From contig CM046451.1 of the NCBI GenBank assembly GCA_025506515.1, positions 40,939,701 to 41,003,700 of the forward strand: a stretch of 64,000 bases of DNA. The letters are read 5' to 3'. The DNA comes from Flaveria trinervia (Eukaryota; Streptophyta; Magnoliopsida; Asterales; Asteraceae). The notes under the pieces were generated by a model. The model was given only the letters and a program-made list of their open reading frames with translations. It made no database searches and had not been told where the DNA came from. Both the position numbers and the translations under genes were made by a program. This document shows, piece after piece, positions 33,640 to 45,942 of this stretch (positions within the stretch are counted from its first letter, which is position 1; the number at the start of each line of letters is the position of its first letter).

Positions 33640-34430
33640 TGTAGGACTAGTTAGGGGAGGTCAATACAATCACTCTAACAATGAAGAGAGTGTTAGAACA
33701 CTTTACAAATCAAATAGGGAACCGGGTTTGAGTAAGAGATGCAAAGAACACAAAGAAAACAAGGAAACAAAACTCAAGTAAAACATTATATGCTTTTCAA
33801 GAATTTTGTATGTTAATCTGAAGTTATTTACAACTGTTACAATGTACAAAAGAAGATACAAGAGCTGAGATACTTTATACTACACTCTACAGCTGACTAT
33901 ACTTTGGAAGCCAGCTAGAAACATTAACTGACAACAAGATAATGTGAGGTAAAAGGTAGATTGCCTTTTGACTAGTGACTATGACATGCTATAGTTCACA
34001 TCCTAATATATTACAAAAATGATAAAGGTACATAAAGTAGAAAGTTACAAACTCTAGATGATAATGTAAAGTTGCAAAAGAATGGACCTTTTCACCAACT
34101 TAGGCATGTTGGTAAGACTTTAGAGTTGCAGCAGAAAGTGAGTCAGTTTTATGCAAAAGTACATCCGTGGAAAGCATACTCCCCTTTGTCTTAAAAAGAA
34201 ATCGGTCTTCACTTCATTGGCTTCGGAAGACTTTTCTTTGAAGCTTCGAAAGACTTCATCCTTGGCTTCAAAAGATTTTGGCTTTGGCTTCGGAAGATTC
34301 TACACTTATAATATTTGTTGTGTGGAGTGTGTAAAACTTTTGAATCAACTTCTACTTTGTACATAGTGCATGCATGCACGAAACAATTTGGTTGTTTTGG
34401 TTGCATCAGCCTTTCTTATAAAACCATACA
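33640..34430 (-). repeat. 5' LTR of SIRE-type family 1, - strand copy D
   Basis: On the - strand it starts TGTATGGTTTTATAAG and ends GTCCTACA. It shares all landmarks of the family, including 'gatgcaacc', 'catgcatgcac', the CTTCGGAAG words and 'tcactagtcaaaag'. Confidence 0.85.
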
Positions 34431-34699
34431 ATCTTGTAAGACATATTTGACCCTTCTCTGCCTCATCTCTATGGTATATCATTAGAGATCAAGGAGGTCA
34501 AGACATTTATTTTTGGTAAGACAGACTTGACCTTTCTCTGCCTCATCTCTATGATATAAAGAGATACTTTGAGAGTTTAAAGGATACTAACCAACTGATG
34601 AATAAAGGAATGGTCTTAATGCTGATGAGGATAATCAACTGAAGGAGAACAAAGCTCAAAGTTCCCTTCGGTTTTGATAGCATCAGCCTAGGGGGAGTT
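34431..34699 (+). pseudogene. Tail of an aORF region and polypurine tract
   Basis: Aligns with the end of copy B (41590-41779): 'atactttgagagtttaaagg', 'aatggtcttaatgctgat'. Ends in TAGGGGGAG before the LTR. A stretch of about 45 bp ('cttctctgcctcatctctatg' area) occurs twice (34453 and 34530). Confidence 0.65.
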
Positions 34700-35880
34700 T
34701 GTAATGTTTAAACTTAAAGGCTGATGCAACCAAAGAACTCTCAGCATGCATGCATGCAGTACAAAGGAATGTTACTTTAGAAGTTTTACACATCTGAAAG
34801 AAAAATACGCCAACTGTAAAATCTTCTAAATCCAGATAACCAAATCTTCCGAAACCAAACATGAAGTCTTTCCAAGTTTCAGAGACAAATTTCAGGATCA
34901 TGAATCATCCCTACTTATGTTTTAAAGGCAACCGCGAGAGATGGTGTCATGATAGACTTCAAAGACTACTACAAGGGTCGAAAGATCCCACGTACAAGCA
35001 GATGAAGAAACACTAGCGGTAGTCGGACTACTAGAAAGATACAAAAAATTATTAAGTGTTCAGTGGAAGCGTTTATTCTCACAAAATAGACCTTCCATTT
35101 ATGAACTAACTCTTGATTTTTTAGCATCTTTCAAATTTAGCATGAAAAACTCTGACCCTTGGGATAATAATGCAGTTTCATTCAGACTTGCTGCACATTG
35201 GCACAAAACATCCATTGCCTTGTTCAGTGTCTATCTCGGGATCTACGCAAAACATGAAATGGAGGAGGAAGCAATATCTAGTTTTACACATCTGAAAGAA
35301 AAATACGCCAACTGTAAAATCTTCTAAATCCAGATAACCAAATCTTCCGAAACCAACATGAAGTCTTTCCAAGTTTCAGAGACAAATTCTTAAGAAGCCA
35401 AAGACTGATTCTTCCAAGACATGCTTTCTCTAATCACCTTTTGACAAAAGTTGAACAATTTTCCGCTACCAGCTTTGAACTTACCAACTAAGATAACTTG
35501 GTGAAAATGTCCATACTTTAGTCAATTGTAGATTAATATCATCAGTCTATAACTTTCAAATTTTTTACATTTGATCATTTTTGTAATATATTAGGATGTG
35601 AGCTATGGCATGTCTAGTCATAAGTCAAAAGGCAATTTGTCTTTTGACTATACGTTGATCTTGTTATCTAGATTAGTGTGTCCAATAGGCTTTCAAAGTA
35701 TAGCCGGCCGTCGGATCTAATATAAATTATATCAAGTACTTGTATTTATTCTTATGTTTTGTAACATTTGTAATAGAACTTGAAAGGAATATATAGCATT
35801 CCTGAAAAACCAAATACTATCTTGTTCTTGTTTCTTTTCACTATGACACTGTTCCACTGACCCCCTTTAGTGGTCCTTCA
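34700..35880 (+). repeat. SIRE-type family 1 LTR with a 500-bp internal insertion
   Basis: Starts TGTAATG after a good polypurine tract and ends GGTCCTTCA. It is about 1.18 kb instead of 700-820 bp because 34893-35279 is foreign and 34782-34892 is duplicated at 35280-35389. It is followed directly by RT sequence, so no leader, gag, PR or INT remain to its right. Confidence 0.85.
34893..35279 (+). pseudogene. Athila/gypsy-type ORF fragment inside the LTR
   Basis: One open frame of about 80 codons runs through LSVQWKRLFSQNRPSIYELT, then LDFLASFKFSMKNSDPWDNN, AVSFRLAAHWHKTSIALFSV and YLGIYAKHEMEEEA. The pattern YxLTLDFLxSFxF...SFRLxxxxHxxSxxxFxxxLGIY resembles the ORF found in Athila/Tat gypsy elements (from memory). 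The first part has stops. The fragment has no LTR of its own and is flanked by the 110-bp duplication. Confidence 0.6.
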
Positions 35881-36560
35881 AAGTGGGTTAATAGGAATAA
35901 GAAAGCTCATAGAGTATTTGTCATAGAAATAAGGAAACACTAGTTGTTCAAGGGTACACAAAAGAAGAAAGGATTGCCTACATAGATGTTTTTGCTCGTA
36001 TAGCAAGACATGATGTTGTTAGGATATTCCTTAATTTTGTTGCATCCAATGATTTCAAGGTCTACCAAGTTGATGTCAACTGTGCCTTATTAGATGGGTT
36101 TCCGATGAAGAAGTGTATGACAGAGACCATTGGCTTTGCTGACCCAAATTATCTTCGTTACGTCTGGAAGCTAGATAAATATCTTTATGTAATGCACCAA
36201 GCTCCAAAGAAAGGGTATGAGACACTATCACAGTACCTTTGTCAACATGGTTACTAAATAGGTACTATTAGTGGAACACTCATCATTAAAGGAAGAAGAA
36301 ATTAATTCATGATGGTTCAAGTTTATGTAGATGACATCATCTTTGGGTCAACTAATTTAAAGGTCTACAAAGACTTTAAGAAACTGATGAATAATAGATT
36401 TGAAATGAGTGCCATGAGGGAACTCGGTTTCTTTCTAGGAATTTAAGTGAAGTAGGTTGATAATGGAATCTTTATAAACTAGTCAAAGTTGTACAAGACA
36501 TACTTATCATATTTCACCTAACTAAGTATATGGTTGCAAAGACCCCTGTAGCCAAAAACC
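35881..36560 (+). pseudogene. copia reverse transcriptase, copy B
   Basis: Starts in the RT fingers (RNKKAHRVF area), then DVFARIARHDVVRIFLNFVA-like wording, VYQVDVNCALLDG and MHQAPKKGYETLSQYLCQHG. YVDDIIFGS is intact at about 36323-36346. It ends with FEMSAMRELGFFLGI. In-frame stops and shifts are present. Joined directly to the LTR on the left, showing a deletion of leader, gag, PR and INT. Confidence 0.85.
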
Positions 36561-37200
36561 ACTCCCTATGACCTGATCTTGAGGTGGAGTGTGTTGATAA
36601 ACACCTCTATAGGGCTATAATTGGGTCTCTTATATACCTCACAACTAGTAGGCCTGATATCATGTTTTCTACATGTATTTGATTAAGATATCCAACTAAA
36701 GCCAAGATATCACACCTAATTACTATCAAGAGAATTCCTAGATATCTCATAGATGCTCCCAAATTAGGCCTTTGCTATCCAAAGAATTCTAATCAATATG
36801 TATGCCTATATAGAGAGTAATTGTGGTGGCTATAACATGACTTCAAAGTCCACATCTCAGGGATGCCAATTCCTTGGTTGAAGGATAGGCTCATGGCAAT
36901 GCAATAACCGATCATGTGTGTCTGGATCAACTTCTGAAGCTGAATATATTATTGCTCGAAGATTTTGTTCTCAAGTGATTTGGATACATAATCAGATGCT
37001 GGACTACGGATTAAACTTCAAAGAGATTCATGTGCCTATAGACAACAAAAATGCTATCTCTATTATAGAGAATCCTATGCAGCACCCCAAGAAAAAGCAC
37101 ATCAATATCAATTATCATTTGATTAGAGATCAGTTAACACAAATGAACAATATTTGATCTGTTTACAAAACCTTTTGATGAGTAGAGATTTAAGTATCTT
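36561..37200 (+). pseudogene. copia RNase H, copy B
   Basis: Reads YRAIIGSLIYLTTSRPDIMF, then broken frames, then an 79-codon stretch (36918-37157) with STSEAEYIIARRFCSQVIWI, HNQMLDYGLNFKEIHVPIDN and KKKHININYHLIRDQLT. The end gives LFTKPFDE and a stop. SIRE-like wording. Catalytic Asp and Glu areas are recognisable but the frame is broken. Confidence 0.85.
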
Positions 37201-37971
37201 GAATTAACTATTGGATTATTAACTTTGAGTAGATTTTTGTTTAACTAAATCCAAATTACTTTTTTCAAATATATGTGTCTTAAGTTGTCTATATCATCAC
37301 CTATATAAACCCAGTTTACCTTGGAAGAAATTTTTTAAAGTGTTTTTCCTTACAATTTTAAAGGTGTAAGATATACTTTCTTTAGGAAATCATTAAATTG
37401 ACTTTGGAAGATTGTCATGTCTTCAAAAGTAGTAACTACTTAATAAGAAATTTAACTTCGGGAGAAATTCTAATATATCTTGTGAAACAAAAATATGCAT
37501 GTAAGTACTTATATGTGTTGAAGGACAATTTTCATCTGGAAGAAATCAAGACTCATAAGCTTTATACATCTTTTAAATAAATCTTCTGAAGTCTAACATC
37601 TTATGTAACCAAATATATCTCGGAAGTAAAAATACTCCAAGTATTTTTCTTCAAAAGGAAATTTTTATCAACTTAAGGAACATCTCCCAAATTCAAATTC
37701 GTTTAAGAAGTTTTCTCGAAACTTCCGAAGACAAGAAAAGATTTAGACCTCCAAGAAAACTATATTATGGGCGTTTTTTTAGTGGTGGGACTGACATCTA
37801 GATTTCAAAGTTATCATTTTGCATTAACCTTGTCTCAGATCCAACCATATAAATGTACCCACAACAGTCACCCTTCTTTCACGTTCCCCTTCATTTGTAA
37901 AAGTTCATAACATAAATTCACCCATAAAATAGCCTTTGTTCTAAGCTTTCTTCACTTCCAAGCTCCTCAAA
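37201..37971 (+). other. pol-aORF intergenic region, copy B
   Basis: About 770 bp, A/T-rich, no gene, with scattered 'cttccgaag' and 'tcggaag' words. It matches 12060-12793 of copy A. Confidence 0.6.
37846..37853 (+). promoter_or_regulatory. TATA-like box before the aORF, copy B
   Basis: ATATAAAT about 120 bp before the aORF start position, in the place of the TATA-like run of copy A. Confidence 0.4.
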
Positions 37972-39600
37972 ATAGCCTACCCTGATTCCCAAAACCAACA
38001 AGATTTTTCAATGCATTAATACAGGCAACACAATTAAGTTGTTATGTTATTATCTGAGAAAGATCCAAGTTTCTTAAAGGTTTGCCGCTTCTTAATTCAC
38101 TCAAACTACCTCAATACCCTCATAATAGAACCTCCACTATATGAAGATCAACTCCTAGATTTCTCAAGGACCTACCAAGAGCTCATCTTGGATGGTGAGA
38201 AGGCAATTTTTGCCATAGTGTAGGGGAAGACAATTTTCATCATTCTAGGCACCACCAACTCTTATCTGAGGCTAGACGATGAAGAAGGCGAGTTGTCTTT
38301 CCCAAATTCTATTGCCAGCGACTCATTCTGGAAGATGCGCTATGAAGGGGACTAGTCTGTAAGAATCTTCAAAAAGGGTAAGGTTTCCTCTCAATGGAAG
38401 TAACTCCTCCATGTTGTAATCCACTCTTTTATAGTCTGTGGGATGGTTTAAGGGCTCAAGTTCAAGTAATCCATGTTTGTTTACAAAAATTGCTTGTTAC
38501 CTTGTACTCCTTAGAGTACTATATCTTTTTAGATATGTTCAACACATTCTTAACTGAAAACTTGGCTCATAGTTAAAGGGAATAAGTAATACTCTTAAAT
38601 TGGGACAGATGAAGCTTGACTTCTAAAAGACTATAAGAAAGACGAATATTGGCTCCTCAGTGGTAGAAACAACACTAGTCCAAAAAATGTTAGAGCTTAG
38701 TGCTTAAGGTGACAACTTGGTAGCACCAGCCAATGTTGAACCCACAACATTTACTTTTGCACTACGCACACTTTAACGAACAACTCCCACCTATTCAAGA
38801 AGATCGAAGCAAACGCCTGCACAAGCTACTCAGGTTGTGCAAGCCCCCATATAGGACGAAGTTGAACCAAAAGCTCCTACTTCCCTTAAGGAGCAGACCA
38901 CTGCTATTATTTTTTTCCTTATGCTCATCTTGATAAGCTTATAACACCATCCCTAGCCTTTAGTCCTTAACCAACCAACCCAAACCTTGAATTCCATGAT
39001 GATGAAGATATGAAATTCAGTGAGTACCATGAGTCTCTCTTAAGTCTTCATGAGCCTGTAACACCATCCCTGGAATTTAGTCCTTAACCAACCAACCCAA
39101 ACCTTGAATTCTATATGATGAAGATATGGGATTCAGCGAGTACTATTAGTCTCTCTTCTCCACCCCTGTTCAAGGCAAGATGAGTGCTTCGGAATCACCC
39201 ATATCCAACCCACATCATCCAACCCAAATTGAGATGGACCACCCTGAAGTTGTTCAGAAAAGGCTCTCACTTTTGCAAGTGATTACATCATTAAGACCTC
39301 AACCATTGCAACCCAGCCCATTGACACTTCTACTAAAGTTATAATGGTGCAGGGGAAATCCAACAGTTAAGAACCCTAAGCAGGTGATGAGGAAGAAGAC
39401 TTTGGTCCAATTCTCTCATCCCCCATGATTTTTCTCCTAAAGATGAGAAGAGTCTGACACTAAAGGTTCATCAACTATGGATAACGTGCACCTATATAGT
39501 TTCAAAGATAAGTCACCTAAAATTTCAAGTGGCTACCTTACATAGACAGGTTAGTGACTAGCAACTTGAGATCATCGATCTCAAGGGCAAGTTTGCATAG
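37972..39600 (+). pseudogene. aORF (env-like) N-terminal and middle part, copy B
   Basis: The start codon of copy A (atggctaacc) is ATA here (atagcctacc). Near 38130-38430, IEPPLYEDQLLDFSRTYQEL, then an LRLDDEEGELSFPNS block, a MRYEGD block and KGKVSSQWK...VVIHSF match copy A and, more loosely, the 12.4-kb element. The next part is Pro/Ser/Thr-rich with a local duplication of 'cagcgagtac'-type text (38940-39130). Frame broken by many stops. Function unknown. Confidence 0.65.
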
Positions 39601-40460
39601 AGAGCTATCATGGAAACTCCAACGGGTCCACAAGAACCTATGGATGTGGTGGACCTAATCCATAGCTCACATGTGCAAGAGGGTGACGCTTCCAAAGGGG
39701 GAGAAAGTCTTACCTACAATCAAAGAACCTAGGAGTTCTACCAAAATTATGGACATAAAGGATTCACCATCCTCACTTGTAGTTGTCCATACTCAACAAC
39801 CTTCTTAGGCCCACATTGATGGGAAAAACCTAATTCAAAGCCTATTTAAAGAGGGTATATCAAGCGCTATGTCTATCCCATCCTACCCTATTGAAAATAA
39901 AATTATCGGATGGAGATATGATACTGATAGAAGAACCTTAGTACTATCAAGATTTCAAGGGCAACAAGAAGTCTTCAACTTTCAGACCATAAAATACTAT
40001 GAAAGTCTTCCTCTAGTTCATCTGCCACTTGCCAACCCAAGTCAAACTAGGAAATCTGACCAATTAGCTAAGATGACTCAACAAAGGGTGGTTAAAGAGT
40101 TCATACTAAAACCTACCTATATGGACAGAGGCTAGTAGGCAAGACTATTGGTCAAACAAATACTAAGGTGGACCCTAAGATTGAAGACCCAGTAGTTGAA
40201 CCTGTGAACCATGAGACATGAAATGCTTTAACACCTAGTACCCTCAGTGAATCACGACCTACTAAAGGTGTCTCACAGTCTCTCTCTCTCCAGAGCTCAA
40301 TTGCTACACCAAGAAATGAATGACAAAGCTCTGTCTACCCTAAGTCACACAGGTAAGTAAATGACAAAGGAAAGATAAAGAAGACCTCAAAGGAGATTAT
40401 GGAGAAGAAGAGAGAGATGAAAAGGAAGGCAAGGGGAGAGTGTTAAGGTAAGACACCTAG
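39601..40460 (+). pseudogene. aORF second conserved block, copy B
   Basis: 39869-40135 is open and reads NKIIGWRYDTDRRTLVLSRF, then QGQQEVFNFQTIKYYESLPL and VHLPLANPSQ. Copy A has the same block at 15440-15690. A following 'tctctctctc' run and charged sequence lead to the basic part. I do not recognise the fold. Confidence 0.6.
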
Positions 40461-41779
40461 CCTTATGGAGGATATAATCAGGGCTACCCCTAGGGCAAGC
40501 ACTCAAGTGGATGAGTTGAGGGCATCCAGATTGAACAATCTATGGTCTAGGATCTATAATGTTGATGATCTCATCTCATTTCCCTTGGATGAATTGAATG
40601 AACTGCCTGACATGGAACTATCATGGGAGAGGAAAGAAGTTGAGGATGTAGAACTAATCCTTAAAATAAAAAAAAGGAAGAAGAAGAAGGAGATTGTACA
40701 AAGCTCCTCCCTAATTCAGGAAATCCCTAAGGCAGAGTCTGTGACTACTGAGAACTAACATATGTAGGTAGGGAACAAGACAAACAAAACATGATAACTT
40801 AACTGAGTGCCACAGGCCTTTATCAGGCAACAGTCCTTCTTCCTTTATCCCATTAATATATTAACTTTGAATATGTCAAACACCTTGAGCAAGAAATTTT
40901 AAAAGAGAAAAAGGTTTCGAAGAGGAAGATAAGGGAAGAGCCTACAAAGTCAAGAGCCACCATTAGAACAAATCAAAAGAAGTCTTCTGAGAGACACAAG
41001 ATGGTGAGCTTCTTCAAACTATATGGGTTCTTCAGAAGGATGCTTCGTACAATGTACTTATCCAACACGAATAAGCACATTAGGGTAATCAAGCAGAAGA
41101 TTAATAGGGGTGAGCTGGTTGACTTGCATTCTCTATCAAGTCATGTTACACTTGAAGCTGAGGTTAAGGTTGAACCACAAGAGACAACCCAACTAAGATC
41201 TAGTGTTGTATCATGACAAGCTTCATCTTCTTACCCACATAAATATCCTAATCATTCTCCTTCTTAACATGTGAAGCAAAATAACAAAATTGAGAAGGAC
41301 AACCAACAACCATCTAGTACTGATCGCCAACCTTCTTAGTTAAAGTATTGAAAGAGGAAGCGGATGGCCATCAGAAGGGGCAAGAAAAAGAAGAAGAGGT
41401 CCAAGGCATCCACCTCTTCACCTCAGAATGGGTCAGTAACATCCTAAGGGTGCTCAGGAAGAGGTTGATCAATAAAGTCCACTCATTGTAGAGCCACAGC
41501 TATAGAGAGACCCATCTTGTCTCCTGCATTTCCTACTAACCCAGAAAGAGGGTATATCAACAAATGCCAAGGGGGTCAAGGTATATATTTCTAGCAAAAT
41601 ATGCTTGTTATCCCTCTACATGATCTCTATGAGATGAGAAGGTAATTTGAAAGTCTTAAGAATCCTGCCCAACTAATGATGAATGGAATGGTCTTGATTC
41701 TAATAAGGACTATCGACCAATGAAGATCAAGAATTCAAAGTTAAACTTCAATTTTAGTAGCATCAGCCTCGGAGAAGTT
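40461..41779 (+). pseudogene. aORF C-terminal basic region and 3' non-coding end, copy B
   Basis: The 40465-40758 frame is acidic and then very basic (LKIKKRKKKKEIVQ), like a nuclear localisation signal. 41001-41216 reads FKLYGFFRRMLRTMYLSNTN and IRVIKQKINRGELVDLHSLS. The rest to 41779 has stops, a KRKRMAIRRGKKKKKR-like stretch near 41355-41400, and ends in a weak polypurine tract (cggagaag). Copy A lacks this part. Confidence 0.5.
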
Positions 41780-42498
41780 TATAAGGATTACACGTAGAGG
41801 CTAATGCAACCAAAGAGCTCTTTGCATGACATAAGAATTACATTGAAGTTTCTTCAGAAGATTTGATATAGTTGTGTGAATTACGCTTAGTATCAAATCT
41901 TCTGAAGACAATAGATCAAAATCTACTGAAGCCAAAGGTGAAGTCTTTGAAGCTACAAAGACAAACTCTTCTGATGCCAAAGACATGGTTTTTCTGAATC
42001 ACTTGTTGATAAAAGCTAACTACTTTTGCTGCCACCTCTAAAGACCACCAACATAGATGAGTTAGTGAAAAGTCGATACTTTTGTAAAACAATATATTAA
42101 GGTCTTATGTTTGCAACTTTTTACTTTTGTACTTTTATCCTTTTTGTATTAGGTAAGTATGTAAGCTATGGCATGACATAGTCACAAGTCAAAAAGCAAT
42201 CTGCTTTTTGAATTTACTCTTGTTGTCTAGATTAGTGTTTCAAGCTATGATTGGCCTGTTTTTGGATGTAGTATAAAGTATCTCAAGTACTTATGATCTC
42301 GATGTAAGCTTTTTAATACATTGTACGAAATTGAAAGCAATATACATTATTTTTGAAAACCATATTATCTTGTTCTTGTTATGTTTTCTACTTGTTTTCT
42401 TTGATTCATCATAACCTGGTTTCCTATTTGATGTGTTAAGTGTTATTAGTCTTTACACCTTGTAAAACTATTACGTGGCCCCCTTCACCGGTCCTACA
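41780..42498 (+). repeat. 3' LTR of copy B
   Basis: Starts TATAAGGATTACACG and ends CGGTCCTACA. Family landmarks are present. It is inserted into a copia integrase on the - strand (next feature). Confidence 0.85.
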
Positions 42499-42772
42499 CA
42501 GTCTAATCCACTGACTTTCTTAGTGAGAGAATGTTCATTAAAAACAATATCTATTGGTCATTCCACTATGTTTAGTCTTGGATTTTATATTCTGTACGCT
42601 TTAGTGATTCTAGAGTATCCAACAAAAAACCCTCTGTTTCCTTTTGGAGCAAACTTAGATAAGTATTCTCTAGTATTTAATATAGGTACAGATGACCCAA
42701 ATGCTTTAAGAAATAACATAAAATGTTTTCTTTTAAACAATAATGATAGGTTCAAATGGATCAACCTGTGGT
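42499..42772 (-). pseudogene. copia integrase C-terminal fragment
   Basis: Reads LKAFGSSVPILNTREYLSKF, APKGNRGFFVGYSRITKAYR, then NPRLNIV and DIVFNEHSLTKKVSGLD up to the LTR end. The remaining pol is not adjacent. To its right, 42773-43024 is A/T-rich with 'ctcctatttatacta' and looks like LTR or leader sequence of unknown origin. Confidence 0.8.
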
Positions 42773-43024
42773 GATATCGTAATGCAATGATCAATACAAA
42801 CATAGTGAAATCAAAACACAAGCAAGTACTTCAAAAAATTATAGTTTCATTGATAGGAAAAGCTATGGATTCAAAGTGTAAGGGTGAATAACATAAGTTC
42901 TCTCAAACTCTCACATAGTCTCACCTGCAAAAATACATAAAGTCTCCTATTTATACTATCAATAGAAAACATAAAACATATATTTTCAAAATAAGTCCCT
43001 AAACAATAACAAAAAGTAAATGAC

Positions 43025-43690
43025 TGTTAGGATCAGCGATCTACGCTTGATTGATTAGAGAGTATAGGAGTGGAAATCAAACAATGAATTAGCTAATTCA
43101 CAAGAACACAAAAGATATTCAAGATAAGAACAAATGGTTATAGACAGAAAGAATTCTGCAAATATATTTCATTCAATATTCGCTTTCGTGGTAACAGAAT
43201 GTCACACATACAATTAGGTCAACATCTCTTATATAGGAGATGTGACGTCTGCTGATGTCACTTGATAGTGACATCTAACAGAATTTATTCAAACTACTGA
43301 TAGTTAACACAACTACTGAAGATGTCAAACAGCTGACATCTTCTTACAAAAATGCTAAGTGTTAACTATTATTACAACTACTGAAAAGAAACTACTGAAA
43401 CTACAACGGCTGAAGAACGTGCTCTTCATTCGTTTTACAAATACTGAAACAAAAAGAAAATTACTGAAAGGAAACCATCACAACAACTGAAGAATGCTTC
43501 TTCAGCTGTTGTAACAAACTCTGAAGGCTTCAGTATTTGTACTTGAACTTCAGCTGTTGTCATCAGCTAATGTCTTCAGTCTTTGTACTTCAGCTGTTGA
43601 TCTTCAGTACTTTCTTCTTTAGCTGTTGACAACAGAAGACTTTGGACCTAAACCTGTTTTTTGATCAGATTTAGATTTGTTCTTTGAGTT
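43025..43690 (-). repeat. LTR related to the 12.4-kb element's LTR
   Basis: Shares TGTTAGGATCA at the left, the 'gaatgtcacac...aggtcaacatctcttatatagg' promoter area, 'gatgtcacttgatagtgacatctaacag' and many 'actactga' and 'cttcagctgttg' words with 47671-48438 and 59242-60081. The right end is decayed: 'gacctaaacctgttttttgatcag' parallels the outer end of the LTR, but the TGTTGG terminus is not visible. Confidence 0.7.
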
Positions 43691-45440
43691 TGATTTGCTT
43701 TCTAGAATTATGTTCATATCAGATTTACCTGCCGACATAAACTTCACTTGATTGAATTTATTAGTTTGATTTGTTCTTTGAGTTTGATTTTGAGAGGATT
43801 TAGCTTTAGCATTTTTCCTTCTCATTCTCTAGTTTCTTAATCTTGATGATCTTTTCTTGCTTTGGGATTGATTGGTATCTTGATAAGAATCTTTTTAGTT
43901 TTTTTCTCTTTTTGTTCTATTTGTCATTTTAGCAAATCTGGATTGCTTAATCCGTAAGGAAACAAATCATTAGATGTTATTTCATCTTGTTTTCTTTTCC
44001 ATTTCTTCTTTGTGTTTTATTTGTCATTTCTTTCAATAACTTCTTCAACAAAGTGTTCAGGGTCACATCTTTCAACAACATACTTATGAGATCCTCCGGG
44101 AACAAATAATTTCTTCTTTTTTGGTTGTGGTTCATAAGATTTATCTTCTGCTAGATGACCATTTTTATTCTTTTCAGAATCTTGTTCCTCAAATATCTGA
44201 ATGTTAGTCTTTTCTTCATCACTTTTTGTACGAGAATGCAAATTCCTTTTCTTATTTTGAAATGCTTTTAACTTAACTTTGTTTTTTAGGTGAGTGATCA
44301 CGTGTGTTAAAGTTCTCTAGTAAAGTGTTTGAAATAGATTCAGCCATGGACTCATGTGAGAAACCTATACCTGTTTTAATTTTATCTTTCCTTTCACTTA
44401 CCATATGTTATATAATAGTTTTAGAACTCTTAACTTTAGCAAGATCTATATGTGTTGCAGCATGAGCTATATGTTCTTCTTATAAATTTTTAGTCATCTT
44501 TTCAAGTTCTTTTTTAACAAGTTCAAGTTTTTTTAGTGTTTTATTCCATGAGGTTTGAAGAGATAAGATCTTTTCATTAGAGACTTTGTAATCAATTTTC
44601 AGTTTGTTATGCATTAATTCTTCTTGTTTAAATTTGTCACAAATTTAAAATGAATATGTTTTGTAATGCTCAACTTGATAAAAACATGCTTTTATGCATA
44701 TTTTTTCTCTAACTTTAACAGGAATTTCATGATAACTTGAAGAAGAAGTCTCAAAGTCAGATAATGGATGGTTAACCTTTGGTTGTTCACATTGATCCAT
44801 GAGTGCAATTTCATCTCAAACCTCTTTTGGATCAGATTAATCACTCCAATCATAATCTTCATCCTTATTTTCTAAATCACCATCCACCTTAGGATCATTT
44901 TCTTCAAACCATTCTTCATTATGAACTTTAGTAATAAGGGCTAAACTTGATGGTTGATCACCTATGAATTGTTCAGCATATTCACTCCAATCATATTCGT
45001 CTTGAATGCTTACAAGAATATCTTTCTTTGGCTCTTTATTTGATTTTGATTCATGTTTATGTTCAGGCATGGGAAGACTTTGATAAGGGTTTGGAAGGTT
45101 TTCTAAGACTGTTGTTGGTATCTTTGATTGCTAGAACCCGCTTGACCATTTCTACCTTGATTTCTTGAAGCTTTACATTCCCTTGAAAAATGACCATAAT
45201 TCTTGCAACTGAAACGCCTTAACTTTGATTTGTCAAATCCAACAGTTTTATTTGCACTGGAATTGTAAATCAAGTTAACAAATGAGTATTTCTGTGTGCT
45301 GTAAGCAATCATTACCATCTACCAATTCAAGTCCATCTCATCAGGATCCATTTCAAACAAATCCTACAAAATAAGATCTACCTGAGTTAGATGACTACCT
45401 TGATTACCATGAAAACTTGCCATGAAAGCAGTAAAAGCAT
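43691..45440 (-). pseudogene. SIRE-type gag, - strand copy E
   Basis: From right to left: EDSKYAFTAFMASFHGNQGS, DPDEMDLNW, then 45103-45318 with GFDKSKLRRFSCKNYGHFSR, a zinc knuckle whose first Cys is Arg. Acidic frames (44837-45070), a coiled-coil-like part and a Lys-rich C-terminus (KFMSAGKSDMN at 43700) follow. Pol is absent between gag and the LTR on the left. Stops occur throughout. Confidence 0.8.
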
Positions 45441-45785
45441 ATTTTGAGTCCTCATCCTATAAAGGATATTAATGACATGTTTAACTTAGTTGTTTTTAAT
45501 AGAGTTAGAAGATGAAGTCTTAGTTTATGGCTTAGGAGATTGTGTATTTGGAGGAGACTGAGGTTGAGTTGTAATAACAAGAGCACTTGTGAAGAAACTA
45601 GCTCCAATGAACAAATCACCCTCTTCTTCTAGAGTATCATCATCTTTTGCAATAAAATGCAATCTCCACTGTGTTAGCTTGAGAAGAAACGTACTTATAC
45701 TACGACGTTAATGCAGCTCTATCATTGTTTCGAGAGCTCCCTTCAATTTCAACTGATTCAATTTTGGTGATCAGAAGATTTGGAT
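45441..45785 (-). other. Short unassigned stretch between gag copy E and an LTR fragment
   Basis: On the - strand there is acidic and Pro/Thr/Gln-rich sequence (LEEEGDLFIGASFFTSALVI), possibly part of a retroelement ORF. I cannot name it. Confidence 0.4.
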
Positions 45786-45942
45786 TGTAAGGGTTATAGA
45801 AAGACTGATGCACCCAAAACAACCCAAGTGCTTCATGCATGCATGAACTTGGTACTAAGTAGAAATTGCTTCGGAATTTTCATACTCTACTCAAGAAAAT
45901 ATTCTATGTACGAAATCTTCTGAAGCCAAGACCTGAAGGGTT
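45786..45942 (+). repeat. SIRE-type family 1 LTR fragment
   Basis: TGTAAGGGTTATAG, 'gatgcaccc', 'catgcatgcatg' and 'aaatcttctgaagcc' match the first 150 bp of the family LTR. It ends where the next LTR starts, so that element was inserted into it; the remainder should lie beyond the window. Confidence 0.75.

Noticed and set aside
35142..35327. Short host gene encoding MKNSDPWDNN...
   Set aside because: It is part of a longer Athila-type fragment and its C-terminal third is LTR sequence, so it is not a gene.
43619..43825. Separate small Lys/Ser/Asn-rich protein
   Set aside because: It joins the decayed LTR end to the gag C-terminus of copy E; not an independent gene.
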